Positions 1 through 9,937 of a stretch of 64,000 bases of DNA are shown piece by piece. Both the position numbers and the translations under genes were made by a program. The DNA lies in contig NZ_CP021382.1 in assembly GCF_002162135.1 (NCBI RefSeq), positions 4,090,001-4,154,000 on the forward strand. The letters are read 5' to 3'. Under the pieces are notes generated by a model that was given only the letters and a program-made list of their open reading frames with translations, searched no databases and was not told the DNA's origin. Source of the DNA: Cellvibrio sp. PSBB006 (GTDB taxonomy: Bacteria > Pseudomonadota > Gammaproteobacteria > Pseudomonadales > Cellvibrionaceae). Numbering within the stretch: the stretch's first letter is position 1; the number at the start of each line of letters is the position of its first letter.

Positions 1-151
1 ACGGGTTTCAGTAGTGTTTGGCAGGGCATAACAAGGTTATAGATAAATGGCTTGCGGGGGTGGGGTTGGCAACAGGCGTTTTGGGAATTTTGCACTACAC
101 TGAGTCAATGTTTGTCTGGTTTTTTTAGCGCCTGTTTGTCAGAGATAATCC

Positions 152-3100
152 ATGCCTTATGAAAAGATAAAACGCCTGTTCCGGGTGATGCCTTGGCTGT
201 TGGCTCTGGTGCTGACCGGCGTATTTGTGGTGCTGCTGCATTATGAATGGCGACAACAGGACAACTTGTGGCGGGAGCGCCTGGGGTTGGGTGTCGAGAT
301 GTTGGCGGTGCAGGTGGATATCAATCGCTGGCACCTGACACGACAGGCCGTGCAAGGTGCGGAGCTGATTGCGGCGAACCCGCAAATCCTGGCGACCATT
401 CGCGCCGCCTATGCTGTCCATCAGGATGATCCCAATGAAAGCAGTGCTGATATGGCCTCAATACGCGCTGAGCTGGAGCGTCAACTGCAACCTTACTGGC
501 GCGATCTGAAAGCATTAAACGCACGCTATCTGCAAGTGAGTCTGGCACAGGAAGCTACCGTGTTGTTGCGTATGCATCGACCGGAACGTTTTGGTGATCG
601 GCTGATGCATTTGCGCCCGCTGGTGATGGATGTTTTTACCACCGGGGAAATTGGTGAGGGGATGGAGGTGAGCCGTCATGGTGCAGGATACCGGGGCGTG
701 GTACCGGTGTTTCCTGCGGATAATGCTGGCAGTTCACCGATTGCGGCCATCGAAGTCGGGATAGGTTTACTGGCTCACCGACCCCATGCCGAAGGTTCCG
801 GGCGCGCCATCTTATTAGCGCCGGAGATATTCAATACCGTATTGTGGGACAGGGCGCGTGCTGAACTGACGCTGCCGGAACAGCGGACCGAAAAACAGTG
901 GCTGCTGGAAAATTTTTCCGATCCGATATTTGAGCATTGGTATCTTGATGGCCTGTTGCCCGATCCGTCGCGTCCGGGGTATCGGATGGTGACCTGGCAA
1001 GACAAAGTATATTTAATTCATTCTGTGACGATAAAAGATTTTCTGGGCGAAGCTGATGCGCAGCGGCCACCGGTTGCCGCCATCCTCAGTTGGCGGGATA
1101 TCTCCAAAGAGCAGGCCATCTACGACGAGACGCGTCGTTATACCTTGGTGAAATGGTTATTTGCATTGCTCCTGGCGCAGGTGATGATGTTGCTTTTATG
1201 GCACTTTACTCGCCGCTATATTCGCGCGCTGATTGACGAGCATCGCATCCAGCTGGAACAGGAACGCGACTCCAGCGACATGGCTCGGCAACGGTTGCAG
1301 TTGGCATTAGCCAGCAGCGACTCGGGTTTTTGGGAGTGGGATATCGTCACCAACAAGGCCACCTTTTCACTGGAATGGAAACAGATCTGCGGGGTGCCGG
1401 TGGATCATCCGGTCCAGAACGATGGGGAAGAATGGCTGAGCCGTTTGCATCCCAATGATAAAGAGCAGTGTGTGAATGACATGACTCGCCATATTAAAGG
1501 CGAAACGCCCATGTTCGAAAATGAACATCGCCTGCGTATTCATGACGCTTCATACAAATGGTTTTACACCCGCGGTAAAGTGGTTGAGTGGCTGCCGGAT
1601 GGACGCGCCGCACGAATGTTAGGTGTCTACACCGATATTTCATCGCGCAAAAATAATGAACTCACCATCTTGCGCCAACAGGCAGCGCTGCGTGCGCTGA
1701 ACGAAATCGCTTCGCTGCCCGCCGTAGAATTTGAAGAACAATTGCGTCGTTCGTTAATTCTCGGTGCGCGTCATCTGGGCATGCAATACGGCATCATCAG
1801 CCGGGTAAAAAATACCGATTACACCATCCTGGTGCAAATTTCTCCCGACGCACGTTTTAGCGATGGACAGCAACTTCCTTTGCAACAAACGCCCTGTGGA
1901 ATAACCCTTGCGGATGGTGATGTCGTCGCCGTGCAGCGCTTTACAGATTCCGAGTTCGCTAACCATCCCGCGCACACGGTATTGCAACTGCAATCTTATA
2001 TTGGTGTGCCGTTATGGGTTGAGGGCGACGTCTATGGCACGGTCAGTTTTTCGTCCGGCAGTGGCGCTCGTGCTACACCCTTTGACGCGCAGGATAAAGA
2101 TTTTATGCGTCTGCTGGCCCGCTGGATGGGTTCAGTGATTACGCACTGGCAACAGGATGACCGCCAACGCGCGCTTTATCGACGCTTCACCAAATTGAGT
2201 GATCGGTTGCCCGGCTTCCTGTATCAATTTCAACTGAATCCCGATGGCAGTTCATTTTTTCCTTATGCCAGCACTGGTATCAAATATGTTTATGGTATTA
2301 ATCCGGCGCAAGCGTCTATTAATTCTGAAGCGATCTATCAAGTGATACACCCGGATGATCGCGAGCTGGTTGCGACGACAGTGAACGAGTCGGCCCAACA
2401 CTTATCAACCTGGCGAGTCAGCTACCGTGTCAATCATCCGCAACGAGGTTTGATTTGGGTGCAGGGCGATGCGCAACCGGAAAAGCTGGATGATGGCAGC
2501 ATACTCTGGCATGGCTTTATCTCTGATGTCACCGCCGCAAAAGATGCTGAGCTGCGATTGCATGAAACCAACGCGCTGCGCCAGGCAATCTTTGATGCTG
2601 CCAGCGTGGCCATCATTTCGGTGGATGAAAAAGGCATCATCAAGACATTCAATCGCGGTGCCGAATCGATGCTCGGCTACACGGCACAGGACGTGGTGGG
2701 CAAACAAACCCTGACCATCTTTCACCGTCAGGAAGAGATTGCCATGCACGCACGGGTGTTATCGGCGGAGTTGGGCTACAGCGTTGCGGAAGATTTTGAA
2801 GCGCTGGTGGCCAAGGCGCGGCGCGGTGAAAAAGATGAAAATGAATGGACTTATCTTCACCGTGATGGCACCGATGTTCCGGTATTGCTGGCAGTAACCA
2901 GCCTGCGCAATGCACAGGGAAATACCAACGGTTTTCTCAGCATTGCGCGCGACATTACAGACCTCAAACGCACTGATCGCTTAAAAAGTGAATTTATCTC
3001 CACCGTCAGCCATGAATTGCGTACACCCTTGACTGCGATCAGCGGATCTCTGGGTTTAATTGTCGGCGGCGCTACCGGCGAGTTACCGCCAAATCTGTTC

Positions 3101-4438
3101 AAGATGATCAACATCGCGCACAAAAACAGTTTGCGATTGAATCATCTGGTTAACGATTTGCTGGATATGGAAAAACTGGTTGCCGGCAAGATGCATTTTG
3201 ATATGCGTTCTCACGAGCTGGTGCCACTGCTGCAACAGGCAATGGAGGAAAATTCTGCGTATGCCACACAGCATCAGGTAAGGTTCCAATTGCAGGGCGT
3301 TGAGGTCAATGTACAGGTGGTTGTGGACGCAAGCCGCTTCCTGCAAGTGCTCACCAATTTTCTCTCCAATGCAGCCAAATTCTCACCGCCCGACAGCATC
3401 GTCAAGATCACCGTCAGCCTCCACCGTGAACAAGTGCGCGTCGCAGTAAGTGACAATGGCAGCGGCATTCCGGAAGAATTTCGCTCGCGTATCTTCCAGA
3501 AATTTTCCCAGGCGGATTCATCGGATCGGCGCCAGAAAGGCGGTACCGGTCTGGGGTTGGCAATCTGCAAGGAATTGGTGGAGCGCATGGGCGGTAGTAT
3601 CGGTTTTGAATCGGTGGAAGGTATGGGTTCGACCTTTTATTTTGATTTGCCCTGCGTTAACACCTCAAGCGTAAATTTTTCGGCGCGTACAGCATCGGCG
3701 CATGAGTCCCGGCCTATTCTGGTGGTGGAGGATAACCATGAAGTGGCTGACTTGATTGCAACCATGTTGCGCAACGCCGGCTATCAAGTCGATATCGCCG
3801 ACACGGGGGCGGCGGCACTATTAAGTCTTTCCCGAAAACTTTATGGCGCTGTCACACTGGATTTGATGTTGCCGGATATGAGTGGCTTGCAAGTCCTGCA
3901 ACAAATTCGTGCGCGCAAAAGTACCGCAGCCATACCGGTCGTGGTTGTCTCCGCCGCCGTCGATGAAGGGCGTTTGACGGTCACCAGTGACCTGGCTTTA
4001 TCCCACGTGGATTGGCTGGAAAAACCCATCAACGAAACGCGTTTGTTATCCTTGGTCAAGGAAGCTGTGAGCCAGAATCAATCGGCACCGATTAATATTC
4101 TGCATATTGAAGACGATGTGGACCTGCAGCGTTTGATCGCCTTTATCGGTCATCGTTATGCGGAATTCGATGGTGCGGCCAGCCTGGCCGAAGCGCGTGA
4201 GAAAATGCAGCAAGGCCTCTATCAACTGGTTATCCTTGATTTGGGTTTGCCCGATGGCAACGGCTGGGACTTACTGCCGGAATTGCAACGGTATCAACCC
4301 GATGCCAAGGTTATTGTCTTGTCTTCCCGTGAACTCACCGACACACAAAAACAGGAAATCGAATTGGCATTTGTTAAAAATCCTGAATCCAGCCAGGAAT
4401 TTCTCGATGTTATTGAAACATTATTTACCCGGCGCTGA
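152..4438 (+). CDS. Hybrid sensor histidine kinase with PAS/GAF sensors and two receiver domains
   Basis: Membrane-anchored hybrid kinase of 1428 residues. A first transmembrane helix (about 12-32) and a second (about 333-353) enclose a periplasmic sensor region with no family I recognise. After it come a PAS domain (about 378-500), a GAF domain (about 520-680), two more PAS domains (about 690-940), a HisKA domain with the phospho-acceptor in STVSHELRTPLT (His954), an HATPase domain (DNGSGIPEEF, GGTGLGLAICKELV) and two receiver domains (acceptors about Asp1237 in TLDLMLPD and Asp1363 in LDLGLPDG). It leads an operon with a second kinase and a response regulator. Multiple sensors suggest integration of redox, ligand and envelope signals; the actual stimulus is unknown. 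The first 151 bases of the window show no gene. Confidence 0.93.
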   Translation: MPYEKIKRLFRVMPWLLALVLTGVFVVLLHYEWRQQDNLWRERLGLGVEMLAVQVDINRWHLTRQAVQGAELIAANPQILATIRAAYAVHQDDPNESSADMASIRAELERQLQPYWRDLKALNARYLQVSLAQEATVLLRMHRPERFGDRLMHLRPLVMDVFTTGEIGEGMEVSRHGAGYRGVVPVFPADNAGSSPIAAIEVGIGLLAHRPHAEGSGRAILLAPEIFNTVLWDRARAELTLPEQRTEKQWLLENFSDPIFEHWYLDGLLPDPSRPGYRMVTWQDKVYLIHSVTIKDFLGEADAQRPPVAAILSWRDISKEQAIYDETRRYTLVKWLFALLLAQVMMLLLWHFTRRYIRALIDEHRIQLEQERDSSDMARQRLQLALASSDSGFWEWDIVTNKATFSLEWKQICGVPVDHPVQNDGEEWLSRLHPNDKEQCVNDMTRHIKGETPMFENEHRLRIHDASYKWFYTRGKVVEWLPDGRAARMLGVYTDISSRKNNELTILRQQAALRALNEIASLPAVEFEEQLRRSLILGARHLGMQYGIISRVKNTDYTILVQISPDARFSDGQQLPLQQTPCGITLADGDVVAVQRFTDSEFANHPAHTVLQLQSYIGVPLWVEGDVYGTVSFSSGSGARATPFDAQDKDFMRLLARWMGSVITHWQQDDRQRALYRRFTKLSDRLPGFLYQFQLNPDGSSFFPYASTGIKYVYGINPAQASINSEAIYQVIHPDDRELVATTVNESAQHLSTWRVSYRVNHPQRGLIWVQGDAQPEKLDDGSILWHGFISDVTAAKDAELRLHETNALRQAIFDAASVAIISVDEKGIIKTFNRGAESMLGYTAQDVVGKQTLTIFHRQEEIAMHARVLSAELGYSVAEDFEALVAKARRGEKDENEWTYLHRDGTDVPVLLAVTSLRNAQGNTNGFLSIARDITDLKRTDRLKSEFISTVSHELRTPLTAISGSLGLIVGGATGELPPNLFKMINIAHKNSLRLNHLVNDLLDMEKLVAGKMHFDMRSHELVPLLQQAMEENSAYATQHQVRFQLQGVEVNVQVVVDASRFLQVLTNFLSNAAKFSPPDSIVKITVSLHREQVRVAVSDNGSGIPEEFRSRIFQKFSQADSSDRRQKGGTGLGLAICKELVERMGGSIGFESVEGMGSTFYFDLPCVNTSSVNFSARTASAHESRPILVVEDNHEVADLIATMLRNAGYQVDIADTGAAALLSLSRKLYGAVTLDLMLPDMSGLQVLQQIRARKSTAAIPVVVVSAAVDEGRLTVTSDLALSHVDWLEKPINETRLLSLVKEAVSQNQSAPINILHIEDDVDLQRLIAFIGHRYAEFDGAASLAEAREKMQQGLYQLVILDLGLPDGNGWDLLPELQRYQPDAKVIVLSSRELTDTQKQEIELAFVKNPESSQEFLDVIETLFTRR

Positions 4439-4474
4439 GGCGCGTATGTCAAAAGACTATCCCGGTATAACACC

Positions 4475-6439
4475 ATGAAGCCGCCCCTGCCCGCTAATGA
4501 AATGTTGCGTCTGCAAGCACTCTATGACTTGTTGATCCTGGATTCACCACGGGAAAAAAACTTTGATGATATAACAGCCATTGCCAGCATGATTTGTGAT
4601 GTGCCGATGTCCATCATCTCGTTGGTTGATGCGGAGCGCCAGTGGTTCAAATCGAGCGTCGGTCTGGACGGCACCGAGACGGCTCGCGATATTGCCTTTT
4701 GTGCGCATGCCATCCTGCAACCGCAGCAGATGACCATTGTGCCGGATGCGCTACTGGATAAACGCTTTGTCGATAATCCACTGGTCACCGGCGATCCGCA
4801 TATTCGTTTTTATGCCGGTGCGCCTTTGGTGACGGAGGACGGTGCTGCTTTGGGCACTTTATGTGTCGCTGACTATAAACCGCGTGATATCACTCCCGAA
4901 CAACAACAAGCCTTGATGGCGCTGGCGCGTCAGGTTATGCAGCTATTCCATTTGCGCTCCGCCAACCATTTGTTACAACGCAATGCCGAAAATTTGCAGT
5001 CCATTATTACAGGCGCTAACGTTGGCACCTGGGAGATGAATGTCCAGACCGGGGGAGCCTCCTTTAATGAACGCTGGGCACAAATGCTCGGTTATTCGTT
5101 GGAAGAATTGCAACCGCTGAACATGTCGACCTGGTCATCGCTGACCCACAAAGAAGATCTGGTGCGCGCCCAGGCAATGCTCCAGCGTCACTTTCAAGGC
5201 CAGTCGGAATATTACGATTGTCAATTTCGTATGCGCCACAAACTGGGTTATTGGGTGTGGATTCACGCCCACGGCAGCGTTTCCAAGCGCACCCAGGAAG
5301 GCGCACCATTAATGATGTTCGGTACCCATGTGGATGTCACGGCATTGATGGAGTCGCGACGGGCGCTGGAAGAAAATGAAGAACGCTTTCGCAGTATGCT
5401 GAGTAATTTGCCCGGTGCCGTTTATCGTTGCATCAACGATCATCAGTGGAGCATGCAATTTCTCAGCGACGAAGTGGAAGAGCTGACTGGTTATCCCGCT
5501 GAAGATTTTATCGATAACCGGCGGCGCAGTTTCAGTGATATCACGCATCCTGATGATGCGAAACATGTCGCGCGAGTTGTGCGCAATGCCATCACGGAAA
5601 AGCGCGAATTTACCCTGGAGTATCGGGTACAGCGAGCCAGCGGTCAGTGGTGTTGGTTGCAGGAAGTCGGGCGGGGTATCTTTGATGAGCAGGGCCAATT
5701 GAAATATCTGGACGGTTTTATCTGGGATATTACCGAGCGAAAAAATATGGAACAAATGAAAGATGAATTTGTTTCCACGGTCAGTCATGAATTGCGCACG
5801 CCGCTTACTTCCATCTCCGGTGCACTGAAATTAATGGTCAGTGGCGCCTTGGGTGAGATGCCGGAAAAATCCCGCACCATGCTCGACATTGCTTACAAGA
5901 ACAGCCAGCGGCTCACCTTGTTGATTAATGACCTGCTCGACATGGAAAAACTGCTGGCGGGCAAGATGGCGTTCAACCTGCACAAACAACCCTTGCACAC
6001 GCTGCTGGAACAGACGGTTTATGAAAACAGAGCCTACGGTGACCAATACCAGGTGAGCTTTCAGCTGGCACCGGTTGCCGACACGCTTCAGGTGATGGTG
6101 GATGAGCAACGTTTTTTACAGGTTATGAGTAACCTGCTCTCCAATGCGGCCAAGTTTTCACCGCCCGGCAATCGGGTGGATATTCGCACCGCAGCAGAGG
6201 ATGGAAACGTCAGGATTTCGGTGGTTGATTATGGCAGCGGCATACCCCTGGAGTTTCAACATCGTCTGTTCCAGAAATTTTCCCAGGCTGATGCATCGGA
6301 TTCCCGCCAAAAAGGTGGAACAGGTCTGGGGTTGGCTATAACCAAAGAGTTGCTGGAAAACATGAACGGTAAAATCAGCGTTGAGTCGCAGCCGGGCCTG
6401 GGAAGTTGTTTTACGATTAGCTTACCCTGTACGGAATAG
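4475..6439 (+). CDS. Sensor histidine kinase, GAF-PAS-PAS-HisKA-HATPase
   Basis: Cytoplasmic kinase of 654 residues with no membrane segment. An N-terminal GAF domain (about 25-165, with the family-typical FCAHAI stretch) is followed by two PAS domains (about 175-285 and 300-420), HisKA with phospho-acceptor His438 in STVSHELRTPLT, and an HATPase domain (NLLSNAAKFSPPG, GGTGLGLAITKEL). It starts 36 bases after the hybrid kinase stop and precedes a response regulator, so the three are probably co-transcribed. Its catalytic core closely resembles that of the upstream kinase, for example the shared stretches NDLLDMEKL and FQKFSQAD, which points to duplication. It has no receiver of its own, so the small regulator downstream is the natural partner (inference). 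Confidence 0.92.
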   Translation: MKPPLPANEMLRLQALYDLLILDSPREKNFDDITAIASMICDVPMSIISLVDAERQWFKSSVGLDGTETARDIAFCAHAILQPQQMTIVPDALLDKRFVDNPLVTGDPHIRFYAGAPLVTEDGAALGTLCVADYKPRDITPEQQQALMALARQVMQLFHLRSANHLLQRNAENLQSIITGANVGTWEMNVQTGGASFNERWAQMLGYSLEELQPLNMSTWSSLTHKEDLVRAQAMLQRHFQGQSEYYDCQFRMRHKLGYWVWIHAHGSVSKRTQEGAPLMMFGTHVDVTALMESRRALEENEERFRSMLSNLPGAVYRCINDHQWSMQFLSDEVEELTGYPAEDFIDNRRRSFSDITHPDDAKHVARVVRNAITEKREFTLEYRVQRASGQWCWLQEVGRGIFDEQGQLKYLDGFIWDITERKNMEQMKDEFVSTVSHELRTPLTSISGALKLMVSGALGEMPEKSRTMLDIAYKNSQRLTLLINDLLDMEKLLAGKMAFNLHKQPLHTLLEQTVYENRAYGDQYQVSFQLAPVADTLQVMVDEQRFLQVMSNLLSNAAKFSPPGNRVDIRTAAEDGNVRISVVDYGSGIPLEFQHRLFQKFSQADASDSRQKGGTGLGLAITKELLENMNGKISVESQPGLGSCFTISLPCTE

Positions 6440-6455
6440 AGTGGGAGAACGCATC

Positions 6456-6839
6456 ATGCACACTGAATTGCAACGTATTCTTTATGTTGAAGACGACCCG
6501 GATATTCAAGCGATTGCGGTTATGGTGCTGGAGACGATCCAGGGCTTTACGTTGGAGGTTTGTTCGTCTGGCAATGAATCCGTGCAAAAGGCAGAGGCAT
6601 TTAATCCGGATCTGATATTGCTGGATGTGATGATGCCGAATATGGATGGCCCGGAGACACTCGAACGGCTGCGGGAATTTCCGACGCTGGCCGTGACACC
6701 CGTGGTTTTTATGACGGCCAAGGTACAACCGCAGGAGGTACAGGCTTATCTGGATCTCGGCGCGGTCGGTGTGATTGCCAAACCCTTTGATCCCATGATT
6801 CTGGCAGATCAGTTGCGGGAGATCTGGGAGCGTCAGTAG
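6456..6839 (+). CDS. Single-domain response regulator (CheY-like receiver)
   Basis: A lone receiver domain of 127 residues with no output domain. It shows the acidic pocket EDDPD near the start, the acceptor Asp57 in LLDVMMPNMDG, the Thr/Ala switch in FMTAK and the conserved Lys in IAKPFDP. The ATG at 6456 follows a GGGAG ribosome-binding site; the frame is open further upstream into the preceding kinase, but that extension is unlikely. It closes the two-kinase operon and is followed by a strong terminator. Such stand-alone receivers act through protein-protein contacts or as phosphate shuttles in a relay; here they would collect phosphate from one or both upstream kinases (inference). Confidence 0.92.
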   Translation: MHTELQRILYVEDDPDIQAIAVMVLETIQGFTLEVCSSGNESVQKAEAFNPDLILLDVMMPNMDGPETLERLREFPTLAVTPVVFMTAKVQPQEVQAYLDLGAVGVIAKPFDPMILADQLREIWERQ

Positions 6840-6845
6840 CGGCAA

Positions 6846-6874
6846 AAAAACGCCCGGATTTACCGGGCGTTTTT
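6846..6874. terminator. Bidirectional intrinsic terminator
   Basis: A GC-rich stem (ACGCCCGG / CCGGGCGT) with a 5-base loop is flanked by an A-run on the left and a T-run on the right, so it can end the kinase/regulator operon on the plus strand and the convergent porin/binding-protein operon on the minus strand. Confidence 0.9.
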
Positions 6875-6898
6875 AATCAAGCCTGTTGAATGTGTCGA

Positions 6899-7327
6899 TC
6901 ACGGCAATTTGTGAATGACCTTAACCGAATCATCAACGACGCTGGCATCCACATAACCGATCATCTTCGGGTTGCCGGCGACCAATGCCTTCACCGCTGC
7001 GTCATCACCACTGTCTTTGGGTGGCGTGCCTTTGCCGGTGAACACCAGTTTGGACCAATACGCTTTGTACTGGCTGGGACTTTTATTACAAATCTCCTGG
7101 TTAAATACATCGCGTGTTGCCGAGCCATCATCCTGATTCAAGGGGATTGCCGGCGAACCATTCGGAAAGCTTTTGCTTTTGCCCATAAACAAACGGGAAA
7201 TCTCGTCTGCTGTCAGGCTGTCAACGCTCGCCGAAGGATGCACAATAACGGCGACCTCCGCCAGTGCCAGGCCGGACCAACTGATGATCGCCAGAGCGGC
7301 TAAAGAACGTAAGAAATTTTTCATCAT
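6899..7327 (-). CDS. Small periplasmic phosphate-binding-like (PBP-like) protein
   Basis: 142 residues with a signal peptide (hydrophobic stretch up to SGLALA, cleavage before about residue 24). The remainder matches the short PstS-like/PBP_like_2 type: the family-typical FMGKSKSFPNG and the binding-loop region NQDDGSATRDVF. It has one lobe only, less than half the length of a true PstS, so ligand transport is not assured. It starts 11 bases after the stop of the porin-like gene and is surely in its operon. Proteins of this type often sit next to outer-membrane porins in marine and cellulolytic gammaproteobacteria; a role in phosphate or oxyanion sensing or uptake is plausible but unproven. 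Confidence 0.82.
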   Translation of the reverse strand: MMKNFLRSLAALAIISWSGLALAEVAVIVHPSASVDSLTADEISRLFMGKSKSFPNGSPAIPLNQDDGSATRDVFNQEICNKSPSQYKAYWSKLVFTGKGTPPKDSGDDAAVKALVAGNPKMIGYVDASVVDDSVKVIHKLP

Positions 7328-7338
7328 GGCGCTTCCTC

Positions 7339-8514
7339 TTAAAACACTGATTGCAACGCAACAGAGAAAACTTTCTGTTCGCCTTTATTATCATCCACGT
7401 CGTCGTATTGCAGCTTCAAGGCCACACCGGAGCTGACATCCCAACGCACACCATAGGACATGGTATCGCGGAATTCACCACGGGTTGCCGCAATGGCTTG
7501 CAAGGTACCGATGAGGGGTGCTGTCTCCGCGCTGGCCGGAATACCGGCTTCCGGCGTAGCGAGTTCGTCATCAGACTTGGCGCTGGTCACGTGAAATAAA
7601 AAGTCACCGGCACGCACACCACCCATGATGTAGTGGCGAATATTTTTGGAGAGGAAGGAATCTTCCACGTCAAATTCCACATATTCCGCCGCCGCAACAA
7701 AACGGCCCGTGTCGATATTGAGGCCCACTTCAGCGAAGGTGGTTCGGTCTTCATCAACCAGTACTTTGCTTACGGTATCGGCAAAAGGTGAAGCTTGCAG
7801 CTGCCCCAGAAATTGATTGAAGCTGACGGTTTCGCTCAACTGAAAATCGCTGAACTCAATCGTCAGATCCGTTTGGTGGTAGGCGGCACGCAGTGTCCAC
7901 CAATCGCGCCCGATAGTGGCCGCGACGCCCATCTGGTTTTTGGATTCTGCGGTCGCAGAAATACCGGTGAGCACGAAGTCATCATTAAAACTGCCGAAGT
8001 AAACCTGGAAACTGGTGTCGAAACTACCCAACGCAGAAGTCAGGTAATAGTCGATCCCGTTAACGTTGTTGAACGGCAAGTAATAAAGTTCTTGCGGTGC
8101 CGAAATCCAGGCGTAGGTGTAACCCACGTCCAGGTAATCGGAAAACATATAAAACGGTGTGCGCAAACGACCGACACGCACTTTACTGTTATCAGTGGCT
8201 TGCCAGGTCAGGTAAGCCCACTCTGCCGTAAGGTCGTAATCGTCGTTGCTGCGGGCAATCATTTGCACCGTCGCCGAAATTTTTTCGTTTACCTGTCCGC
8301 TCACTTGCAAGCCGAGCAGGTTCTTGTCGAACGTCAAATCTTCATCGTCGTAACCGCCATAGGCGATACTGTTTTCATCGTCAACGAATCCACCACCTAC
8401 GGATAAAAAACCGGAAATGTTGACATCCGCTGCCTGCGCCCAAGGCGATAGCATCACGCCGGCAACGGCCAAGGCAAGGCCGCGCTTTTTGTGTTGTGTG
8501 TTGTTTACATTCAT
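7339..8514 (-). CDS. Porin-like outer-membrane beta-barrel protein
   Basis: 391 residues with a signal peptide (MNVNNTQHKKRGLALAVAGV start, cleavage after AQA at about residue 28). The mature part is rich in alternating aromatic/polar strands, acidic loops and glycine, and ends in the C-terminal phenylalanine (SVALQSVF) needed for barrel insertion. It contains the DNSKVRVGRLRTPFYMFSDY motif region seen in gammaproteobacterial porin-like proteins. It is the first gene of a two-gene operon with the PBP-like protein downstream. Substrate is not evident; phosphate or small anions are suggested only by the partner. Confidence 0.82.
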   Translation of the reverse strand: MNVNNTQHKKRGLALAVAGVMLSPWAQAADVNISGFLSVGGGFVDDENSIAYGGYDDEDLTFDKNLLGLQVSGQVNEKISATVQMIARSNDDYDLTAEWAYLTWQATDNSKVRVGRLRTPFYMFSDYLDVGYTYAWISAPQELYYLPFNNVNGIDYYLTSALGSFDTSFQVYFGSFNDDFVLTGISATAESKNQMGVAATIGRDWWTLRAAYHQTDLTIEFSDFQLSETVSFNQFLGQLQASPFADTVSKVLVDEDRTTFAEVGLNIDTGRFVAAAEYVEFDVEDSFLSKNIRHYIMGGVRAGDFLFHVTSAKSDDELATPEAGIPASAETAPLIGTLQAIAATRGEFRDTMSYGVRWDVSSGVALKLQYDDVDDNKGEQKVFSVALQSVF

Positions 8515-8618
8515 GGATTAACCTCTCATAAAATTAGCCACGCCTTTTTCCCATCAAACACGCTTTTTACTACTGTCTATCGCGTACTTCTTTTCGCAGA
8601 CGCACACCAAAGCACGGC

Positions 8619-9569
8619 TTATTGCGCTTTGGCCTTGCGAATATCGTCCAGGGTTTTTTGTGCTTTGGTATTACCTTGCGCAACGGCTTTTTGTACCCAC
8701 TCCTCCGCCAGCTGCGGATTTTTTTTGGTGCCTTTGCCGGCAAAGTACATATAGCCCACGATGAGTTGTGCTTCGTCGTAACCTTGTTGGGCCGCTTTCA
8801 GGTACCACTCGTGGGCGGACCTGGCATTTTTGGTTACGCCCGTGCCCTGGTCATAGAGATAACCCAGCATGAATTGCGCCTGGGGATGCTCAGCGTGGGC
8901 CGCCTTTTCAAACCAGTGAAACGCGGTGGCGTAATTCTGCGGAATGCGCGTGCCATCCATATAAAGATAAGCGAGGGTGTATTGCGCTTCGGTGTGGTTC
9001 TGGTCAGCGGCTTTTTGGTACCACTGAATGGCCTGTTGGTCATCCTGAGCCTGGCCTTCACCTTTGAAAAAACTGTTCGCTAACTGGAATTGCGCCTGGG
9101 GGTTACCCTGCTGTGCCGCCTTTTCAAACCAGATGAGCGCTTGGGGGAGATTTCTTTCGGTCTTGTTGCCGTCGTAGTACAGGGTGGCGAGTTCCATTTG
9201 GGCGGGCTCAATGCCGGCATTGGCAGCGGTGGTCAACCATTTGATCGCATCGGGTACATCCTGCGGGATTCCGTCGCCATCTAGCAGCATCTTGCCGACC
9301 TGGTAATTGGATAGCGCATGCCCCTGGCGCGCGGATTTTTTCAGCCAGCCCAGCGCGCGGCCTTTGTCCTGCGGCATGCCCAGACCGTCTTTTTGCATGA
9401 TGCCGAGGTAATAGCGCGCTTCCGCGTTACCCACGGTGGCGAGGGTGCGGAATTCTGCCAGGGCGGCATCGTATTGCTGTTTGTTGAAGGCTTTAATGCC
9501 ATCGTTCAAGGTGGCGGAGACTGTGGTGCTGATCAAACACCCCAGGATAAATAACAACCGTTTCATCAT
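8619..9569 (-). CDS. Secreted Sel1-repeat (TPR-like) protein
   Basis: About 316 residues from the ATG at 9569 (a second ATG lies one codon on). A signal peptide (MKRLLFILGCLISTTVSA) is followed by about eight Sel1 repeats of roughly 36 residues, each with the AxxWxxKAAxQG and AQxxLAxxYxxG consensus. Sel1 repeats form alpha-solenoids for protein-protein contact, in many bacteria at the envelope or in signalling complexes. The longer open frame reaching to 9719 lacks a signal sequence and is unlikely. It stands alone, separated by 104 bases from the porin gene and by a 368-base gap from the HD-GYP gene. Confidence 0.88.
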   Translation of the reverse strand: MMKRLLFILGCLISTTVSATLNDGIKAFNKQQYDAALAEFRTLATVGNAEARYYLGIMQKDGLGMPQDKGRALGWLKKSARQGHALSNYQVGKMLLDGDGIPQDVPDAIKWLTTAANAGIEPAQMELATLYYDGNKTERNLPQALIWFEKAAQQGNPQAQFQLANSFFKGEGQAQDDQQAIQWYQKAADQNHTEAQYTLAYLYMDGTRIPQNYATAFHWFEKAAHAEHPQAQFMLGYLYDQGTGVTKNARSAHEWYLKAAQQGYDEAQLIVGYMYFAGKGTKKNPQLAEEWVQKAVAQGNTKAQKTLDDIRKAKAQ

Positions 9570-9937
9570 TGGATATCCATTACGTCCTGCAATTGGGTAG
9601 CGACGGACTGCACACCGCCGGATAGAAATTATCACTGCGACAAAATAAAGACGTCGACTGCGAATCAACATGTCACCGTTGCCGCCGCACACCTGTGATC
9701 CGTCAGGTGTAGCAAGCAAGGATTTATGGGAACTGACCGCCGAGCGGCAATCAGGGGGCCGTCTGATATCACCTGCGGCCTATGTTGGGCGAAGTATGAA
9801 CGATCTTTGGTTAAATGCAAATTTACATGCCAAAAATGTGGCATAGAACAATCTTTTTGGCGCGGCTTCGCTTGTTTTACGGCTGGTCCTGCCATACAGG
9901 CTGGTCATTGTCGCTTCTTTGGCGTGTCGGCCGCTGC
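9570..9937. other. Intergenic stretch without a recognised gene
   Basis: This 368-base gap should hold the promoter of the Sel1-repeat gene and the 3' end of the HD-GYP transcript. I see no convincing riboswitch, terminator or repeat. A plus-strand open frame inside it (9726-9944) has four cysteines but no ribosome-binding site or recognisable family, and I do not call it. Confidence 0.5.

Noticed and set aside
9570..9937. Cyclic-di-GMP riboswitch next to the HD-GYP gene
   Set aside because: The conserved core elements of GEMM riboswitches are not present on either strand.
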